Part shown: positions 16,686 through 25,259 of the stretch, piece after piece | Numbering within the stretch: the first letter of the stretch is position 1 | Layout: each line of letters starts with the position of its first letter | Origin: Chitinophaga silvisoli | GTDB taxonomy: Bacteria; Bacteroidota; Bacteroidia; Chitinophagales; Chitinophagaceae | DNA length: 64,000 nt | NCBI RefSeq assembly: GCF_003412465.1 | Contig: NZ_QTJV01000020.1 | Coordinates: forward strand, 1 to 64,000 | Direction of reading: 5' to 3' | Notes under the pieces: generated by a model | The model's input: only the letters and a program-made list of their open reading frames with translations | Database searches by the model: none | What the model was told of the DNA's origin: nothing | Made by a program: the position numbers and the translations under genes

Positions 16686-18950
16686 ATGACGAAACCAAAT
16701 GCCAGCAGCAAAATAGTATTGCTGATTTCTTTCTTGCTATTAAATTCCTATTTTTTACAGGCACAGCAGGCACCCACGGTTGCCATGCTGAACAGGCAAC
16801 TACAACAATGCCATACTGATACTGGCAGAACTAATGTATTGCAGCAACTCGCAGCATTGTACATTAACAAGCCAGGGATTGATCCGGAAGACATCAGGTG
16901 GGCCACCGGCTATGCCAGCCAGGCACTCGCTATAAGTACTAAACAGCATTACCCGGATGGGCAGGCTGGCAGTCTTACGCTGCTGGCACAGATCGCCCGG
17001 GAAAAAGGAGATACTTCCAAAGCCAGGGAATACATTGACAAAGCATTGGCATTTGCATCCAACGCCGCACCCTGGCCTGCCATGGCAGCTGCATACCAGG
17101 AGAAAGCCATTCAGTTAGGAATTTACGAAGCACCACAGCTAAAGGTGCATTACTATAGCCTCTATCTTGAGCAGCTGAAACAACATGAACAACGCAGTTT
17201 AAAGCTGGCCGATGCACTGAAGTATTACGGCGATGTACTTATCGCAAACTGGGAGTTTGCCAGGGCACGCCATTATTTAAAACAATCTCTGGACATCTAC
17301 CAGGCATTACATTATACAAAGTTGCAGGATCTTTACAGCCTGTTAGGCAGTGCAGAACACAACCTGGAGAATTTCCGGGAAGCACTGAAATACTTACTGC
17401 TCGCCCAGAAACAGGCGGAAGAAGATCATGATACGACAGCCGTTATGTATGGCATTTACAACCGGATGGGGAGTATCTACGCCCAGGTAGAACAGTTTAA
17501 AGAAGCCACGATCTATGAGGAAAAGGCTTACAAGGTGGCCGCCCGCCTGCATGACCAGGAAGCAATGGCATTGTTCGCCTGCAACCTGGCAGCCACTTAC
17601 AATGAAATTCATGATTTTGGGAAAGCCCAGCGTATCATCAACAAAGGTTTTACACTTATTCCGGCTAACCGGCCCTCATTTACATGGCTGCTGCGGCGTC
17701 ACCAGTTTGCCCTGTATACTATGAGTCATGACTATACCCGTGCGATGGCCTACCTGCCACAGGCAAACGCAATGATCGACAACCCCGTCATCGACGTGGC
17801 CATGCGCCAGGGTGTAGCCAGCAAAGCCTTCAAAATGTTTCTCGAAATCAAAAACTATACATTGGCAGAAAAATATCTTCACAAGATGGAGGCACTGGCA
17901 GCACTGGACAATACTGTACTCGTCAAGAAGTCTGTAGAGAAACATCGTTTTACGCTGGACTCCTTACGTGGCAATTGTATTGCCGCCATCAGGCACTACC
18001 AGCGATTTATGGCGCTGTCAGACTCTATGGAAATGGTGAAGCGCGACCGCCAGCTGGCACAGTTAAAAATAGAATATGAAACAGAACAAAAAGACCGTGA
18101 CCTGGAGCTTAAAGAAAAACATATCTCCCTGCTCATCGCTGAAACAAGTGTACAAAAAGAATTAATAAAGCATGAAGCCACCAGGCGGCATTATTCCTAT
18201 GCCATAGGAGCCTTGTTGCTGCTATTGTTAATGATCAGCAGCTGGGCATACAATATTAAGCGCCGTGCTAACCTGCAATTGAAACAACAACAGTTTGAAA
18301 TCAACCAACAGAATATTACCCTGAAAGAACTGCTGGAGGACCGTGACTGCCTACTCAAAGAAGTACACCACCGGGTAAAGAACAACCTGCAGATCGTCAT
18401 TAGTCTGTTGAATACACAGGCCCTCCACCTGGACAATGAAACCGCACGACAGGCGTTGCGGGAAAGCAGGAACCGTATGCAGGCTATTTCTATCATCCAT
18501 CAGAAGCTGTACCAGTCTGATAGCTTCTCCGGCGTAAATATGCATTATTACCTGAATGAACTGCTGGAATATTTGCAGGATAGCTTTTCTATACACGACA
18601 TGATCACAGTGGAAACAAACCCGGATTTCACTGAGCTGGACGTATCACAGGCAGTGCCCATTGGTCTTATCATTAATGAAGCTGTAACCAATGCAATCAA
18701 ATATGCACTGCCATCAACCGCACAACCGCACATCCACATCTCACTGCGTTGTGAGGATGAACAGGTAGCAGTATCTATCGCTGACAATGGCCCGGGATTT
18801 CCGGCAGATTTCGATCCGGATACTTCCACCTCTTTTGGTCTTAACCTGATCATTGGCCTGGTACGACAACTGCGGGGCAAAGTTGAATTCGACAGCAGCG
18901 CCGGCCTGCACATCAAACTATCTTTCCAGCAAAGTCGTATACTGGTGTAA
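16686..18950 (+). CDS. TPR-containing sensor histidine kinase (HisKA_2 type)
   Basis: I use the ATG at 16686; an in-frame GTG at 16665 would add seven residues before the signal peptide. The exported sensor part (about residues 30-490) is a run of TPR-like helical hairpins (for example YSLLGSAEHNLENFREALKYLL). One membrane helix follows a coiled coil (YSYAIGALLLLLLMISSWAY), and a second coiled coil precedes the kinase core. The phospho-acceptor motif is EVHHRVKNN (His561/562), followed by HATPase boxes (NEAVTNAIKYAL, DNGPGFP, FGLNLIIGLV). There is no receiver domain, so it needs a separate regulator; the sigma-54 regulator at 13081-15006 is the nearest candidate. The periplasmic TPRs suggest a protein or peptide signal. 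Confidence 0.93.
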   Translation: MTKPNASSKIVLLISFLLLNSYFLQAQQAPTVAMLNRQLQQCHTDTGRTNVLQQLAALYINKPGIDPEDIRWATGYASQALAISTKQHYPDGQAGSLTLLAQIAREKGDTSKAREYIDKALAFASNAAPWPAMAAAYQEKAIQLGIYEAPQLKVHYYSLYLEQLKQHEQRSLKLADALKYYGDVLIANWEFARARHYLKQSLDIYQALHYTKLQDLYSLLGSAEHNLENFREALKYLLLAQKQAEEDHDTTAVMYGIYNRMGSIYAQVEQFKEATIYEEKAYKVAARLHDQEAMALFACNLAATYNEIHDFGKAQRIINKGFTLIPANRPSFTWLLRRHQFALYTMSHDYTRAMAYLPQANAMIDNPVIDVAMRQGVASKAFKMFLEIKNYTLAEKYLHKMEALAALDNTVLVKKSVEKHRFTLDSLRGNCIAAIRHYQRFMALSDSMEMVKRDRQLAQLKIEYETEQKDRDLELKEKHISLLIAETSVQKELIKHEATRRHYSYAIGALLLLLLMISSWAYNIKRRANLQLKQQQFEINQQNITLKELLEDRDCLLKEVHHRVKNNLQIVISLLNTQALHLDNETARQALRESRNRMQAISIIHQKLYQSDSFSGVNMHYYLNELLEYLQDSFSIHDMITVETNPDFTELDVSQAVPIGLIINEAVTNAIKYALPSTAQPHIHISLRCEDEQVAVSIADNGPGFPADFDPDTSTSFGLNLIIGLVRQLRGKVEFDSSAGLHIKLSFQQSRILV

Positions 18951-18981
18951 TGACTTTTATCTTTTAATAAAGACGGATCTG

Positions 18982-18995
18982 TTGATATTTATCAA
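18982..18995. promoter_or_regulatory. perfect CRP/FNR-type operator upstream of the nitroreductase operon
   Basis: TTGATATTTATCAA is an exact TTGAT-N4-ATCAA palindrome (arms TTGATA/TATCAA). Its centre (18988.5) is 52.5 bp from the -7 element at 19041, the same distance as in the 15.5-kb divergent promoter. Confidence 0.75.
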
Positions 18996-19040
18996 TGCTA
19001 TTTTTTAGCATAAGTCAACAGGCAGCCATCCACTGTGTTT

Positions 19041-19048
19041 TAGCTTTG
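19041..19048 (+). promoter_or_regulatory. -7 element of the nitroreductase operon
   Basis: TAGCTTTG, identical to the -7 element at 15592-15599. The expected -33 position (19018-19021) reads AACA instead of TTTG, which would fit an activator-dependent promoter. Confidence 0.65.
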
Positions 19049-19068
19049 TGTTATCAAACACAGTTCAT

Positions 19069-19698
19069 ATGAACATCATCGAATCGCTACAGTGGCGTTA
19101 TGCAACAAAGAGAATGACGGGTCAGCAGGTTCCGGACGAAGTCATAAACACCATCCTGGAATCTATCAGGCTTGCACCCTCAGGCATCGGTCTTCAACCT
19201 TATGAAGTATTCGTTATCACATCACAGGCTCTGAAAGAAAAGATCTACCCCATCGCATTTAGCCAGGCACCGGTACTGGAATGTTCTCACCTGCTCGTTT
19301 TTGCTCCATGGGACAATTATACACCGGAGCGGATTAACCATGCATTCGATTACCTGAATACAGTCCGTGCACAGGCTTCATCCGTATCCGAACGCCAACG
19401 GCAATTTGCACTCAATTATTTCGCCGGCTTCTCACAGGAACAAAATTTTCATCATGCCGCCAAACAGGCACATATTGGATTAGGACTTGCCGTAGCCGCT
19501 GCTGCATTGCAACAAGTAGATGCAACACCTATGGAGGGTTTTGATGCCGCTCAATTGGATCAATTATTACAGCTCCCGCAAAAAGGGCTTAGAAGTTCTA
19601 TGCTGATGGCAATAGGGTACAGGTCCGAAGCCAATGACTGGAACCTGCCACTGAAGAAAGTGAGGAAGCCAATGGAAGAACTGATCACCTATCTGTAA
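19069..19698 (+). CDS. nitroreductase family protein (NfsB-like)
   Basis: The ATG at 19069 is chosen; an upstream GTG frame start at 19048 falls inside the promoter. 209 aa with the nitroreductase fold: N-terminal RYATKRM (FMN phosphate contact), IRLAPSGIGLQPYEVFVI, and a C-terminal half with HIGLGLAVAAAALQQVDATPMEGF and MLMAIGYRS. The family is FMN-dependent, uses NAD(P)H and reduces nitroaromatics, quinones and similar electrophiles. It is the first gene of a likely operon with the VOC-NTF2, NTF2 and alpha/beta hydrolase genes (gaps 21, 29 and 37 nt), under a perfect CRP/FNR-type box. Confidence 0.92.
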   Translation: MNIIESLQWRYATKRMTGQQVPDEVINTILESIRLAPSGIGLQPYEVFVITSQALKEKIYPIAFSQAPVLECSHLLVFAPWDNYTPERINHAFDYLNTVRAQASSVSERQRQFALNYFAGFSQEQNFHHAAKQAHIGLGLAVAAAALQQVDATPMEGFDAAQLDQLLQLPQKGLRSSMLMAIGYRSEANDWNLPLKKVRKPMEELITYL

Positions 19699-19719
19699 AC
19701 AATTTCAAATAATAAATTT

Positions 19720-20703
19720 ATGAAACACAATACATTTCTTACAGCAGCAACTTTTGTGCTGTTCACAATGCTCTCGACCAGCAATGTCCGTTCGCAGAAC
19801 AAGGTGCACCTATTGGGCGTTGACCATTTCGGTATCAATGTGCCCGATCTGCAGCAGGCGGTTAATTTCTTTACAGATGTACTGGACTTTAACGTAGTGA
19901 CACAGATAGGCCCTGTACCCCTGGATAGTAACTGGAAAAAGGCCAATCATATGAACCTGGCTACCGGCCCGGTCACTATAAAGATGACCAGGGCAGGGGA
20001 TGGAGCCAACATTGAACTGTTCTACTACGACAATGGAAAGGGCAGTGCAACACAGCCCGGCGGGGATGATATTGGCGCTACACACATCGCCTTTTACACA
20101 GCAGATATAAAAGCCAGTATCGCCTACCTGAAATCAAAAGGCGTGACCTTCCTTGGGGAACCGTTTACAATGCCGGTAGGAGATACGGAAGGAGAAACCT
20201 GGGTGTACTTCCTGACACCATGGGGCAGTAAAATGGAGCTCGTCACTTATCCTAACGGTAAAGGATATGAGAAAAAAAATCCTGCCGTTAAACTCTGGTC
20301 ACCCAAACAGGTAGCCTTACAACCCTCCGCAGCAGATACACTCAGCAGGAAGCAACTGGCGGAACTCGCAGCAAAACACCTGGCAATCTGGAACAATACT
20401 GATGCTGCTGCGCGCCTTGCAGGCTTAGGCACCCTTTATACTGCCGATGTTCTTTTTGTAGATCCCACTTATGTATCTACAGGTTTGGAAGGTGTGAACA
20501 CCTTCATCGCTAACCTGCAAAAAGCACATCCCGGTTTCCGCTTTTCACTTGCTAAGATCGATGCCAATCATCATGAAGTACGGCTGTTCTGGAACTATGG
20601 AGACAAGGCACATCCCGCACTTGTAAAAGGAATGGACCTTATCAATGTAGAACAGGGGAAAATTAAATCCCTGCATGCATTCCTGGATACTGTGAATAAA
20701 TAA
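19720..20703 (+). CDS. secreted VOC-NTF2 fusion protein
   Basis: 327 aa. A signal peptide (MKHNTFLTAATFVLFTMLSTSNVRSQ) is followed by a VOC domain at about 28-180 (VDHFGINVPDLQQAVNFFTD..., ending WGSKMELVTYPNGKGYE; His and Glu in ligand positions). A linker rich in charged residues leads to an NTF2-like domain at about 210-325 (HLAIWNNTDAAARLAG, NLQKAHPGF, EVRLFWNYG). The second half is a paralogue of the 118-aa protein at 15105-15461, which lies under the same type of operator. The fusion suggests that both folds handle one small molecule, probably in the periplasm; the molecule is not known. Second gene of the nitroreductase operon. Confidence 0.87.
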   Translation: MKHNTFLTAATFVLFTMLSTSNVRSQNKVHLLGVDHFGINVPDLQQAVNFFTDVLDFNVVTQIGPVPLDSNWKKANHMNLATGPVTIKMTRAGDGANIELFYYDNGKGSATQPGGDDIGATHIAFYTADIKASIAYLKSKGVTFLGEPFTMPVGDTEGETWVYFLTPWGSKMELVTYPNGKGYEKKNPAVKLWSPKQVALQPSAADTLSRKQLAELAAKHLAIWNNTDAAARLAGLGTLYTADVLFVDPTYVSTGLEGVNTFIANLQKAHPGFRFSLAKIDANHHEVRLFWNYGDKAHPALVKGMDLINVEQGKIKSLHAFLDTVNK

Positions 20704-20732
20704 CCTTTCATACAATAAAAATCTAACTACTG

Positions 20733-21173
20733 ATGGCAACACAACTGACCAACGAACAGATCATCCGCAATCTCTACCAGGCAGCAGAAGTGCAGGATTC
20801 AAAATTATTTGCCTCCATGTTTACACCTGATGGTTACTTCTGGGATGTTTCTGCAGGAAAGAAATATTACGGGGAAGAAATAGGACTTACTGTTGATATT
20901 TATGCAAAAGCATTTCCTGATATGCACCGCGAGTTACTCCGGGTATATGTAAAAGACGAGGAGAATATGGTCATGGTAGAACTAACATTGAATGGCACGC
21001 ATAATGGACCTTTGGAACTTCCGCTGGGTACAATTCCGCCTACGGGTAAGACCATCAATACACCCTGTGCAGACTTCTTTTACCTGGAAAATGGTAAGAT
21101 TAAGTTTTTCCATTGTTATACCGCAGCAACTATCCTGTTTGGACAGATTGGCCTGTTGGAAAAATTGAAATAG
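20733..21173 (+). CDS. NTF2-like (SnoaL/ester-cyclase type) protein
   Basis: 146 aa, no signal peptide. The SnoaL-like pattern is visible: an N-terminal helix (EQIIRNLYQAAEVQDSKLFASMF), TPDGYFWDVSAGKKYYGEEIG, AFPDMHRELLRVYVKDEENMVMVELTLNGTH and a final FYLENGKIKFFHCYTAATILFGQIG. The motif AFPDMH and the paired strands resemble polyketide-cyclase-type members. The reaction is unknown. It lies 29 nt after the VOC-NTF2 gene and 37 nt before the alpha/beta hydrolase, so it is co-transcribed. Two neighbours with signal peptides are exported while this one appears cytoplasmic. Confidence 0.87.
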   Translation: MATQLTNEQIIRNLYQAAEVQDSKLFASMFTPDGYFWDVSAGKKYYGEEIGLTVDIYAKAFPDMHRELLRVYVKDEENMVMVELTLNGTHNGPLELPLGTIPPTGKTINTPCADFFYLENGKIKFFHCYTAATILFGQIGLLEKLK

Positions 21174-21210
21174 GCAAATCCGGGCGACGGACTTCCACAA
21201 ATAAATTAGT

Positions 21211-22203
21211 ATGAACAATTACATCAGACACCTTTCTTTTGGGATTTTCTTTTTGATCGTCTTCGCTGCACCGGTTCAGCTTATGGCGCAGCAAAAACAG
21301 CATTCATCCATTTCAGATGAATCACTCATAACACAATTACCCGGCTTTAGAAATGCTTATGCAACTGTAAATGGTATCCGCTTACACTATGTGACCGGTG
21401 GTACAGGCAAAGTATTAGTATTGTTGTCCGGCTGGCCACAAACGTGGTGGTCATTTCATAAAATGATGCCCGCATTGCAGCAACAGTATACCGTTATCGC
21501 TGTGGATTACCGGGGTATGGGCACTTCAGACAGGCCTGCCACCGGATATGATAAAAAGACCATAGCAGGGGATATAGCAGGTTTAATGAAGTCCCTGGGG
21601 TACCAGCAGGTATTTGTAGCCGGTCATGATATTGGTGCCCAGGTAGCATTTAGCATGGCAGCCAATTATCCTGACCTGGTCGAAAAGCTGGTAATTATCG
21701 ACGTTCCTCATCCTGACGAAACATTTGCAGCCGTTCCTATGCTGCCTGCTCCAGGTACGCCTACAGATAAACTTGATCCTGCCCGTCCCTATCTTTGGTG
21801 GTTTGCATTCAATCAACTCAATGGGCTTCCTGAAGAATTGGTGGCAGGACGTGCAGCCGTTTTCCAAAAGACGGTATTCCACTACCTGTTGAAAGATGAC
21901 AATGCATTTTCTGCACTTGACAGGGCTGTATATGCAGCGGCTTATAACACCAGGGAAGCTATTCATGCGGGTAATGCCTGGTACCAGGCTTTTCCCCAGG
22001 ATATAGAAGACTATAAGCGCTATACCGTGCTAAAAATGCCGGTACTGGGTATAGGAGGTCCGGGATATGACTGGCTGAAATATACCTTGCCTAAAAAAGC
22101 AGCCAATGTGAGCGTTGTAAAAGTGGAGAACTCCGGGCACTTTTTACCGGAGGAACAGCCGGAAGTAACCGTAAAGGAGATAGAAAAATTTCTAAATAAT
22201 TAA
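21211..22203 (+). CDS. secreted alpha/beta hydrolase, epoxide hydrolase / haloalkane dehalogenase-like
   Basis: 330 aa. The signal peptide ends near AQQ (residue 28). The oxyanion region SGWPQTWWSFHKMMPAL and the nucleophile elbow GHDIG (Asp140) mark the Asp-nucleophile branch (epoxide hydrolases, haloacetate dehalogenases) rather than Ser esterases. The late His lies in VENSGHFLPEEQPE. A cap domain fits between about 165 and 255. The substrate is unknown; with the nitroreductase and VOC partners, hydrolysis of an epoxide or similar electrophile is a reasonable inference. Last gene of the operon; a strong terminator follows. Confidence 0.88.
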   Translation: MNNYIRHLSFGIFFLIVFAAPVQLMAQQKQHSSISDESLITQLPGFRNAYATVNGIRLHYVTGGTGKVLVLLSGWPQTWWSFHKMMPALQQQYTVIAVDYRGMGTSDRPATGYDKKTIAGDIAGLMKSLGYQQVFVAGHDIGAQVAFSMAANYPDLVEKLVIIDVPHPDETFAAVPMLPAPGTPTDKLDPARPYLWWFAFNQLNGLPEELVAGRAAVFQKTVFHYLLKDDNAFSALDRAVYAAAYNTREAIHAGNAWYQAFPQDIEDYKRYTVLKMPVLGIGGPGYDWLKYTLPKKAANVSVVKVENSGHFLPEEQPEVTVKEIEKFLNN

Positions 22204-22210
22204 CTGCTAA

Positions 22211-22247
22211 AAAAGGCAGCTCCCCATCAAAAGGAGCTGCCTTTTCG
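22211..22247 (+). terminator. intrinsic terminator of the nitroreductase operon
   Basis: Perfect 13-bp stem AAAAGGCAGCTCC (22211-22223) with GGAGCTGCCTTTT (22233-22245) and a 9-nt loop. Confidence 0.9.
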
Positions 22248-22320
22248 ATTTGCTGCCACATTCAGCATCCGAAATGCCACATTCAGGCACTTTGTTGATG
22301 ATTGTCTTTCACCTGCCACT

Positions 22321-22328
22321 TATCTTTG
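22321..22328 (+). promoter_or_regulatory. -7 element of the cytochrome/LytSR operon
   Basis: TATCTTTG fits TAnnTTTG and lies 5 nt before the ATG at 22334, again implying a very short or absent leader. A TTTG lies at 22291-22294, but the spacing (26 nt) is too long for a standard -33 box. Confidence 0.5.
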
Positions 22329-22333
22329 TTCTC

Positions 22334-23425
22334 ATGAAAAGGAAGCTTATATACGGAATTGCTATCTGCTTTGCCGGATTGCAGTTTTTCCACCCCACCA
22401 TCACACACCCTCCTGTTACAGGAGACCTGCAGGCACCCGCTGACGTAAAAAAGATTATTGAGCGCGCCTGTTACGATTGCCACTCCAACACCCCGAACCT
22501 GCGTTGGTATGACCAGGTTGTACCTGCCTACTGGCTGGTGGCAAACCATATAAAAGATGGTCGCGCTGCCCTGAATTTTTCTAACTGGGATAGCCTGAGC
22601 GCCGGCGACCAAAAGAGTGCCTTGTGGCTGGCTGTGAACCAGGTCTTATTGGGAGCAATGCCTCCATCCGCTTATACCGCTATACATTCAGGTGCAAAGC
22701 TGGATGACAAAGACCTGCAGGTGCTGAAGAACTACCTGCTGACACAACAGGCGGCACCTGCAAAAGCACCTGCTATGGCTTTATCCAGCGTCACCAATGT
22801 ACAACCTGCATTGAACGGTATCAATTACATTGCCGGCTATACAGACTGGCAGGTTGTAAATACCACCGATCGCTTTGACAATGGCACCCTGCGTGTCATT
22901 TATGGAAATGATGTGGCTATAAAAGCCATTCAATCAAATCATACACATCCCTGGCCGGATGGAACCATCTTTGCCAAGGTGGCGTGGAAAGAAGATACTG
23001 ACAGTAATGGCATCATTAATCCCGGTGCTTTCTGGCAGGTCGAATTCATGATCAGGAATAGTCAGCAATATGCGGACACAAAAGGATGGGGATGGGCCCG
23101 GTGGAGGGGCAATGATCTCAAACCTTATGGCAAAACAGCCACCTTTTCAAAAGAATGTATCAGTTGCCATGAGCCGATGAAAGATAAGGATTATGTATTC
23201 ACCATTCCTGATACCTTGGTTGCAGGCAAACTGATCACGACTCATTACGACAGGAACAGGCAACTGACCACAGCCATCGTTAAACGCCCGGACAATACAT
23301 ATGCACAGATCTTACGGCAGATCCGCCCTGACCCTCACTGGTTTGGTGCAAACATCCCAGGCAAACCGGTGTCCGTCAATTTTACTACATTTACAGATGC
23401 ACAACCGGCACTAGCCGTACCGTGA
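22334..23425 (+). CDS. di-heme cytochrome: haem-binding domain plus cytochrome P460-type domain
   Basis: The frame is open from 22250, but MKRKLIYGIAICFAG at 22334 is a signal anchor or peptide and follows a promoter element, so I start there (363 aa). An N-terminal haem-binding domain has the c-type site CYDCH (Cys46, Cys49, His50) followed by the typical HSNTPNLRWYDQV...VANHIKDGR segment. The C-terminal half is cytochrome P460-like, with a second c-type site CISCH (Cys275, Cys278, His279). Members act in the periplasm; P460 proteins handle hydroxylamine or NO, but whether the heme-lysine cross-link exists here cannot be told. It ends 4 nt before the LytS kinase, so electron transfer or redox sensing may be linked to that system. 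Confidence 0.88.
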   Translation: MKRKLIYGIAICFAGLQFFHPTITHPPVTGDLQAPADVKKIIERACYDCHSNTPNLRWYDQVVPAYWLVANHIKDGRAALNFSNWDSLSAGDQKSALWLAVNQVLLGAMPPSAYTAIHSGAKLDDKDLQVLKNYLLTQQAAPAKAPAMALSSVTNVQPALNGINYIAGYTDWQVVNTTDRFDNGTLRVIYGNDVAIKAIQSNHTHPWPDGTIFAKVAWKEDTDSNGIINPGAFWQVEFMIRNSQQYADTKGWGWARWRGNDLKPYGKTATFSKECISCHEPMKDKDYVFTIPDTLVAGKLITTHYDRNRQLTTAIVKRPDNTYAQILRQIRPDPHWFGANIPGKPVSVNFTTFTDAQPALAVP

Positions 23426-23429
23426 CAGC

Positions 23430-24404
23430 ATGCAACAAAAAATTAAGCAAATATTCGGGATCTCGCACCCGCTGATTTGGCTCAGCGCACTCTGCATCGG
23501 CATACTGGCATCTATCCCCAAATTCCTGCGCCTGCATATTGCAACCTGGGAAATGCTGATAGATGTCAGTGTCGCTGGTACTTATTCCTTATTCGTCTGG
23601 TATTACAATTTGTACTTTCTGCCCCGCAACCACCAATACCGCTTTGCCAAAAGCCTGGCACTGGGCATTGTGGTGATGACCATCCTGGTACTTATCCATC
23701 AACTCATATTTCCGCATTATAACATGCCCTCCATGATGCTGATGTTCCATTTCAGAGGACTGATCATCAATTTCACCATTTACCTGTTCCTGTTCCTCCT
23801 GTATCAGCAATATCAAAACAGGCAGATCAACATGGAACTGCTGGAGGCACAGTTTGACCTGCTCAAACAACAGGTCAACCCTCATTTTATCTTTAATAGT
23901 CTCAATACGTTGAAGTCCATGGTAGACCTGCAGGACAAGCATGCATCAGAATTCATTGTCATGTTGTCTGAATTTTACCGTGCATCGCTGGACAAGAAAC
24001 AGGCCGCACTGATTCCTCTGGCTACAGAACTGCAAACCTTACATACATATATATACCTGTTGCAGGCACGGTTTGAAGATGGATTAAAACTGGAGATCGA
24101 TGTGCCGGTTGAGGGACTGCTCATCCCGCCATTTACCCTGCAAATGCTGGTGGAAAATTGCATCAAGCATAACATTGTATCACTGGATGAACCTTTACAC
24201 ATCCGGGTTTACAGCACAGCAACACATATCATAGTTGAGAACAACCTGCAACTGAAGAGACCATCCGGCCCCTCTACTCATACAGGACTGAATAACATCA
24301 ATAAGCGGTATCAGCACCTGGGCAAGGGCAACATTGATAGCAGCAGTACTACCACCCATTTTATAGTTAAACTACCATTGATCTATGCAGATATTGATCA
24401 TTGA
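23430..24404 (+). CDS. LytS-type sensor histidine kinase
   Basis: 324 aa. About four membrane helices lie in the first 125 residues (LIWLSALCIGILASI, VAGTYSLFVWYY, SLALGIVVMTILVLIH, FTIYLFLFLLYQQY). Then comes the His_kinase box LLKQQVNPHFIFNSLNTLK with the acceptor His, and an HATPase domain (MLVENCIKHNI, TGLNNINKRYQHL). There is no extracytoplasmic sensor domain, so the signal is probably membrane-linked or comes from a partner. The upstream neighbour is the di-heme cytochrome (4-nt gap). The LytTR regulator gene overlaps its 3' end by 20 nt, which makes partnership very likely. Confidence 0.95.
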   Translation: MQQKIKQIFGISHPLIWLSALCIGILASIPKFLRLHIATWEMLIDVSVAGTYSLFVWYYNLYFLPRNHQYRFAKSLALGIVVMTILVLIHQLIFPHYNMPSMMLMFHFRGLIINFTIYLFLFLLYQQYQNRQINMELLEAQFDLLKQQVNPHFIFNSLNTLKSMVDLQDKHASEFIVMLSEFYRASLDKKQAALIPLATELQTLHTYIYLLQARFEDGLKLEIDVPVEGLLIPPFTLQMLVENCIKHNIVSLDEPLHIRVYSTATHIIVENNLQLKRPSGPSTHTGLNNINKRYQHLGKGNIDSSSTTTHFIVKLPLIYADIDH

Positions 24405-25104
24405 AGATGAAGTGAAAACCGCAAAAGCACTGGCTGCAATGATCCGGCTAATATCGCCGGATGCTGATATAGTAGCTACTTTGCAGAGCGTGAAAAGTGC
24501 CGTGGCGTGGTTTGCTACCCATGATCAGCCTGAACTGATCTTCATGGATATTCAGCTGGCAGATGGTATTTGTTTTGATATCTTTAAAGAAACAGAAATT
24601 CGTGCTCCTGTGATTTTTTGTACTGCTTATGATGAATTTGCACTGGAAAGCTTCAGGGCAAATGGGGTGGATTATATCTTAAAGCCGTTTACACAGGATA
24701 CACTGGCAGCGGCCCTGCACAAGGTGCGGCAGCTAAAACAATTCTTCAGCGCACCCGTCGCCGGTAAAAGTAGCTTTCTTGTATTTACCGACAACAGGTA
24801 TACGGCCATTCCCATCGATCACATTGCTTACTTTTTTATCAGGCTGGACATGCCGGCGATCTGCACCTTTGATGGCCGGACGTATTTTGTACAGCAATCC
24901 CTGGATCATATTAGTACAGTGGTACCACCGGGCCAGTTTTATCGGGTCAATCGCCAGTACCTGGTCAACTTTGATGCGGTGAAAGAAGTGGAACCTTATT
25001 ATGCGAGAAAGTTATTAGTACATTTAAAGGTGCCGATACCAGATCAGATCATTTTGAATAAGAATAATACAACTGCGTTTATGAAGTGGTTAAATGATCA
25101 CTGA
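24385..25104 (+). CDS. LytTR-family response regulator
   Basis: 239 aa. Receiver at 1-120 with phospho-acceptor Asp55 (LIFMDIQLADG) and Lys in YILKPF; LytTR DNA-binding domain at about 138-235 (FLVFTDNRYTAIPIDHIAYF, FYRVNRQYLVNFDAVKEVE). It begins inside the kinase gene (20-nt overlap), giving coupled expression. LytTR proteins usually bind paired direct repeats; I did not find a convincing pair nearby. It is clearly paralogous to the regulator at 63024-63767, so the window carries two copies of this system type. Confidence 0.95.
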   Translation: MQILIIEDEVKTAKALAAMIRLISPDADIVATLQSVKSAVAWFATHDQPELIFMDIQLADGICFDIFKETEIRAPVIFCTAYDEFALESFRANGVDYILKPFTQDTLAAALHKVRQLKQFFSAPVAGKSSFLVFTDNRYTAIPIDHIAYFFIRLDMPAICTFDGRTYFVQQSLDHISTVVPPGQFYRVNRQYLVNFDAVKEVEPYYARKLLVHLKVPIPDQIILNKNNTTAFMKWLNDH

Positions 25105-25259
25105 GTCAAATTGTAAAATTATTTTAAAGCCTTTTCTTAAGCAACCCAATAGATTTAAAATAATCATTAATGCTGCGGCCCCCATTCCTTCCACCCTGTT
25201 TACCTTTCTATAATAAATGATTATGGAAAGAACACTACCCATCCTTATTCATTTCAAAT

